Origin: Nitrospirota bacterium
GTDB lineage: Bacteria; Nitrospirota; Thermodesulfovibrionia; Thermodesulfovibrionales; JdFR-88
DNA length: 7,402 nt
Assembly (NCBI GenBank): GCA_021790695.1
Contig: JAJYGJ010000055.1
Span: forward strand, 1 to 7,402
Direction of reading: 5' to 3'
Both the position numbers and the translations under genes were made by a program. Position 1 is the stretch's first letter. Every line of letters starts with the position of its first letter. The notes below the pieces were generated by a model. That model searched no databases. It had not been told where the DNA came from and saw only the letters and a list, made by a program, of their open reading frames with translations. Positions 6,268 through 7,402 of this stretch are shown here, in pieces.

Positions 6268-6627
6268 TCAACGGCTCCCAGAAGTACCGCCGAGATCAGC
6301 AAGAACCTGTTTTATTTTAGGTTTCAAAATCGGAATATCCTTTTTGACGGCAAGCCAGACCTTGTTGAAATTGATTCCAAAATAAAAATGGCTCACTTTA
6401 TCTCTCATGCCGGCCATGTCGCGCCACGGGATATCTTTGTACTTTTCCCTAACGGCATCCGGGATATTTTTTGTGGCCTCGCCGATTATTTCAAGACAGC
6501 GTACCACGGCAAAATTTGTCTTCTGATCGAGACAAAAATCTTGCTGGCTCATTTCACCAATAAAGGTTTCAGCCTTTTCCATTGCCTCCAGGATATCCTT
6601 AACATATAGCGAGACATCGCGCTTCAA
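6268..6627 (-). CDS. hepT: HepT-like HEPN toxin (DUF86) of a type VII toxin-antitoxin pair
   Basis: HEPN-fold RNase toxin of 119 residues, the usual size for HepT. The catalytic motif R-x4-H-x-Y is present as RDKVSHFY (Arg75, His80, Tyr82). In characterised HepT proteins the tyrosine is the residue that the MntA partner modifies with AMP to switch the toxin off. VRCLEIIGEATKNIP (42-56) and IPWRDMAGMRD (66-76) are also typical of DUF86. The start is TTG: it overlaps the TGA of the upstream gene (TTGA), and the family's N-terminal form (RDVSLYVKDILEA) begins right there. The next ATG would lose 15 residues. A TTG start coupled to the upstream stop keeps toxin synthesis dependent on antitoxin translation. 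All key residues are intact, so the toxin is probably active. Confidence 0.93.
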   Translation of the reverse strand: MKRDVSLYVKDILEAMEKAETFIGEMSQQDFCLDQKTNFAVVRCLEIIGEATKNIPDAVREKYKDIPWRDMAGMRDKVSHFYFGINFNKVWLAVKKDIPILKPKIKQVLADLGGTSGSR

Positions 6628-6917
6628 ATGTAAACCACCTCGTCAAGAATAACCTGTTTCAGTTCAGGTCTTATATCCTCTCTGGGCACAAGATCGACTT
6701 TTCTCCCTACCATGTCAGATATATAATTTTCAGCCCCGATAAGGTCAAGCAGGCTGATAGGCTCGCTGAATTCAACCAGAATGTCTATATCGCTTTCTTT
6801 TTTCTGCTCTCCCCTTACGTAAGAGCCGAATATACCGATTTCTGTAATCTTGTATTTTTCCTGCAGCTCATCCCGGTGCTTATTTAAAACATCCTTTATT
6901 TCATCGAATTCCTGCAT
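6624..6917 (-). CDS. mntA: MntA-like minimal nucleotidyltransferase, antitoxin of HepT
   Basis: Small (97-residue) nucleotidyltransferase of the DNA polymerase beta superfamily. The signature GS-x10-DxD is complete: GSYVRGEQKKESDID, with Gly31-Ser32, Asp43 and Asp45. The third metal ligand is Asp75 in KVDLVP. In type VII systems this enzyme transfers AMP from ATP to the tyrosine of HepT and so neutralises it. The ATG at 6917 is preceded by a strong GGAGG five bases away on the minus strand. The gene comes first in the operon and overlaps hepT by four bases (TTGA). Family members range widely in length; this is a minimal single-domain form with no truncation visible. Confidence 0.93.
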   Translation of the reverse strand: MQEFDEIKDVLNKHRDELQEKYKITEIGIFGSYVRGEQKKESDIDILVEFSEPISLLDLIGAENYISDMVGRKVDLVPREDIRPELKQVILDEVVYI

Positions 6918-6918
6918 G

Positions 6919-6928
6919 GTTGCCTCCT
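6919..6928 (-). promoter_or_regulatory. Ribosome binding site of mntA
   Basis: On the minus strand AGGAGG followed by CAACC precedes the ATG at 6917. It is much stronger than anything in front of the TTG-started hepT, so the antitoxin should be made in excess over the toxin. Confidence 0.75.
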
Positions 6929-6975
6929 GACAAGACCATAATATTTTACCACTCTATAGGTGTGGCCCGTGATAA

Positions 6976-7001
6976 GAGTTCAGTATCATGTCCCCCGAAT
7001 T
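6976..7001. repeat. Motif resembling a dispersed intergenic repeat
   Basis: On the minus strand this reads AATTCGGGGGACATGATACT then GAACTC. From memory it resembles intergenic sequences of the form CGGGGGACACCATACTTAAT that recur near IS200-like (Y1/RAYT) transposase genes in many bacteria. Only one copy is in the window, so the repeat nature is inferred and not shown. Confidence 0.25.
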
Positions 7002-7060
7002 GGCGCTTCGTTGCCGTTCATCGAACCATCATTAAATAGAACCCTCTTTATTTTCCTCAT
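6986..7060 (-). CDS. 24-residue ORF with a strong ribosome binding site, possible gene remnant
   Basis: The ATG at 7060 lies one base after the stop of the upstream gene. AAGGAG, four bases before the ATG, overlaps the last codons of that gene. The product is MRKIKRVLFNDGSMNGNEA and five more residues, ending IRGT. Codon choice shifts from A+T-rich to G+C-rich about halfway, which suggests a gene start cut off by a rearrangement or by an inserted repeat; it could also be a real small peptide. No family is recognised. The end of the ORF falls in the repeat-like motif at 6976-7001. Confidence 0.35.
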   Translation of the reverse strand: MRKIKRVLFNDGSMNGNEAPIRGT

Positions 7061-7061
7061 A

Positions 7062-7402
7062 CTACTCCTTAATTGGGGTAAAGGAAAGAATGTCATTTGT
7101 GTTCTTGGGGTACAACTCACTTAATGCCGTTTTAAATTCATCTCTTATTTGGAGAAGAGATACAAGTGACTTGTCAACGGTATCAATAACTGCGACAGTG
7201 CATTGCATCAATGTTTGATGCAATGCATGGCCAAGTATAAGTTCAATAGTACTCAATACCATATCAGAATCCCGAGGCAAAGAAAATGTACTGCTGCTAA
7301 TTTGCATTTGATCAGGTGCTTCAGCATATAGACGTACTTCGCGTTGGTCTAATAATGGCTGAACTTTTTCTGCATGAAGCTGAGACCTTTGATTTATCGT
7401 AT
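7062..7402 (-). CDS. Unrecognised protein, C-terminal part
   Basis: The frame is open from the right edge of the window (first full codon at 7400) to a TAG at 7062-7064, giving 112 residues of a C-terminus. An internal ATG at 7307 exists, but the open frame continues upstream of it without a stop, so the true start is probably outside. The visible part has charged N-terminal residues (QRSQLHAEKVQPLLDQREV), then hydrophobic and probably helical stretches (LSTIELILGHALHQTL; TAVIDTV-like VAVIDTVDKSLVSLL), and ends LSFTPIKE. There is no TM segment of certain length and no motif I recognise. Codon use is A+T-rich, unlike the left half of the window. A perfect palindrome lies inside it (7199-7227). 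Confidence 0.6.
   Translation of the reverse strand, partial: TINQRSQLHAEKVQPLLDQREVRLYAEAPDQMQISSSTFSLPRDSDMVLSTIELILGHALHQTLMQCTVAVIDTVDKSLVSLLQIRDEFKTALSELYPKNTNDILSFTPIKE
7199..7227. repeat. Perfect 13-bp inverted repeat with 3-nt spacer
   Basis: TGCATTGCATCAA (7199-7211) and TTGATGCAATGCA (7215-7227) are exact reverse complements around TGT. The repeat lies inside the partial coding region and encodes HALHQTLMQC on the minus strand. As RNA it would form a stable hairpin; as DNA it resembles an operator or a recombination site. Which of these applies is not visible. Confidence 0.85.

Noticed and set aside
6136..6609. Plus-strand ORF of 157 codons
   Set aside because: It lies mostly opposite hepT, starts at TTG with GAGGAG too close, and its product matches nothing I know. 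hepT with its intact motif is the real gene.
6970..6988. TGATA-N9-TATCA as a second CRP/FNR-type site near mntA
   Set aside because: The 9-bp spacer does not fit the family (4 bp in the TGAT-N4-ATCA core), and the arms are short.

Overview
The window suggests a Gram-negative, probably anaerobic bacterium. It carries SecD/SecF as separate genes, a RecJ exonuclease, a periplasmic octaheme c-type cytochrome, and a CRP/FNR-type operator in front of that cytochrome. Gene content and the G+C-rich left half would fit groups such as Desulfobacterota or Nitrospirota, but the sequence alone does not settle the taxon.

Left half (1-4341, + strand, G+C-rich, tightly packed). The end of secD overlaps secF by ATGA. 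A 59-codon ORF starts directly after the secF stop and overlaps the preferred recJ start by TGATG. About 105 bp after recJ lies a tRNA-Ala with anticodon CGC. This is conserved housekeeping DNA: protein export, then DNA repair, then a tRNA.

Middle (4361-6000, - strand, convergent with the tRNA). A 494-residue octaheme cytochrome of the hydroxylamine oxidoreductase (HAO) family stands alone, with no electron-transfer partner gene in the window. Its upstream region holds a perfect CRP/FNR-type palindrome centred exactly 41.5 bp before the start point predicted from a TAGAAT -10 box. A second perfect palindrome sits between the -10 and -35 positions. This looks like an activator-dependent, nitrogen-oxide- or anoxia-responsive promoter for an enzyme of hydroxylamine, nitrite or NO chemistry.

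Right part (6001-7402, - strand, more A+T-rich). After a roughly 210-bp stretch without a recognisable gene comes a type VII toxin-antitoxin pair: MntA-like nucleotidyltransferase, then HepT-like HEPN protein, overlapping by TTGA. Upstream of it are a 24-codon ORF with a strong ribosome binding site and a repeat-like motif, and the C-terminal part of an unrecognised protein whose coding region contains a perfect 13-bp-arm palindrome. The falling G+C content and gene content suggest that the region right of the tRNA is accessory DNA.
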